Shown here: one piece after another, positions 63,606-64,000 of the stretch
How positions within the stretch are numbered: position 1 is the stretch's first letter
Layout of the letters: every line of letters begins with the position of its first letter
NCBI RefSeq assembly: GCF_947090785.1
Contig: NZ_OX352320.1
Span: 806,001-870,000 of the forward strand
Source of the DNA: Rheinheimera sp. MM224
GTDB taxonomy: Bacteria > Pseudomonadota > Gammaproteobacteria > Enterobacterales > Alteromonadaceae
DNA: 64,000 nt
Direction: 5' to 3'
The notes under the pieces: model-generated
Told to the model about the DNA's origin: nothing
The model's database searches: none
What the model saw: only the letters and a program-made list of their open reading frames with translations
Translations under genes and position numbers: made by a program

Positions 63606-64000
63606 TTAATCCTTCAACAACTGTGCCATTTGCACACCAGCCATAATAAAAGGCCCTGTGCCTTTGCTGTCGTTGCGGTAGATAGGCTCACTCATGTAAT
63701 AGTGGTAGCTGCCATCCCGACCAGCACCTAAACCTGCGACCTGTACCATAGTGGTCAGGCTGATGCTGCCATCCGGATGCACCAGTACAAATTCATTGAG
63801 CAGGCCTTGCCAGGCTTTTTTACTGATATCCAGATACCGATCTTTGGGTAAATAACCTTTATTGATGGCTTTGGCATAAAAATAGACAAACATGCTGCTG
63901 CCGCTCGATTCCAGATAGTTACCACGTTCACCGGCTTTATCCATAATCTGATACCAGACACCGCTTTCAGGGTCTTGATATTTGGCTAAATCTGCAGCCA
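63606..64000 (-). CDS. GH105 unsaturated rhamnogalacturonyl hydrolase, C-terminal part
   Basis: The frame continues off the window, so the N-terminus is missing; about 130 residues remain. YQDPESGVWYQIMDK, ERGNYLESSGSSMFVYFYAKAI and the later YRNDSKGTGPFIMAG match the GH105 family (YteR/YesR), which removes unsaturated galacturonyl ends after pectate or rhamnogalacturonan lyase cleavage. An ATG at 63944 lies inside the domain and is not the true start. The stop is three bases from the esterase start, so the two share an operon and suggest a pectin or rhamnogalacturonan degradation locus. Confidence 0.85.
   Translation of the reverse strand, partial: AADLAKYQDPESGVWYQIMDKAGERGNYLESSGSSMFVYFYAKAINKGYLPKDRYLDISKKAWQGLLNEFVLVHPDGSISLTTMVQVAGLGAGRDGSYHYYMSEPIYRNDSKGTGPFIMAGVQMAQLLKD

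Noticed and set aside
1..64000. tRNA, rRNA, CRISPR array, insertion sequence or prophage
   Set aside because: Reading both strands I saw no cloverleaf-like sequence, no spaced direct repeats, no transposase or integrase motif. A tRNAscan, CRISPR and IS search would be decisive.

Overview
The window reads as one contiguous stretch of chromosome from a marine or freshwater gammaproteobacterium of the Alteromonadales/Chromatiaceae type. Rheinheimera or a close relative is my best guess from the gene set and protein character, not from a database search. Pointers are a complete Na+-NQR operon with NqrM, a thrLABC operon with an attenuator, RdgC, FabV, ErpA, BolA, Gsk, RlmG, YaaA, SrmB/TrmN6 and a DUF3545-type small protein. 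Coding density is high. I found no rRNA, tRNA, CRISPR array, prophage or insertion sequence.

Layout. 1-6632: end of a TauE/SafE permease, then pepB, hrpB and mrcB (PBP1B). 6650-11342: an accessory-looking block with two large membrane-anchored ToxR/CadC-like regulators (winged helix, one membrane span, periplasmic beta-propeller). They flank a 95-residue secreted peptide carrying two near-identical 25-residue units with a C-x5-C core; this is the best candidate for an undescribed system. 11346-15978 (minus): hemL, pyrB, hemJ and a CLC-type chloride protein. 15985-17735: a coiled-coil membrane protein, erpA and a small XRE regulator. 17765-22969: ampG, a hypothetical gene, a cyclophilin, a YajG-like lipoprotein and rlmG (minus), divergent from an AlkB-like gene and bolA. 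23165-24358: fabV. 24389-30915: a structured leader, nqrABCDEF and nqrM.

31073-39890: an M17 peptidase, an AzgA-type purine permease, a metallo-beta-lactamase-fold hydrolase, a hybrid histidine kinase overlapping a HIT protein, an HDOD protein, and rdgC. 40008-43978: a histidine kinase divergent from a translationally coupled response regulator, CheC-like protein and diguanylate cyclase, which looks like one signalling module feeding c-di-GMP. 43980-49551: thrL, its attenuator, thrABC and ung. 49648-52612 (minus): a DUF3545 gene, pgi and tal, with a 12-bp minisatellite across the tal stop codon. 52908-58429: yaaA, gsk, a DUF5916 outer-membrane protein and a periplasmic binding-like protein. 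58498-61900: srmB and trmN6 separated by a 127-bp ERIC-like inverted repeat, then a YcaQ-family gene. 61908-64000 (minus): a pectin methylesterase/acetylesterase fusion and the end of a GH105 hydrolase, the edge of a pectin-use locus.

Start codons were moved downstream of the longest open frame wherever a Shine-Dalgarno site or family alignment from memory favoured it. Family assignments rest on recognised motifs and remembered homologues; no searches were run.
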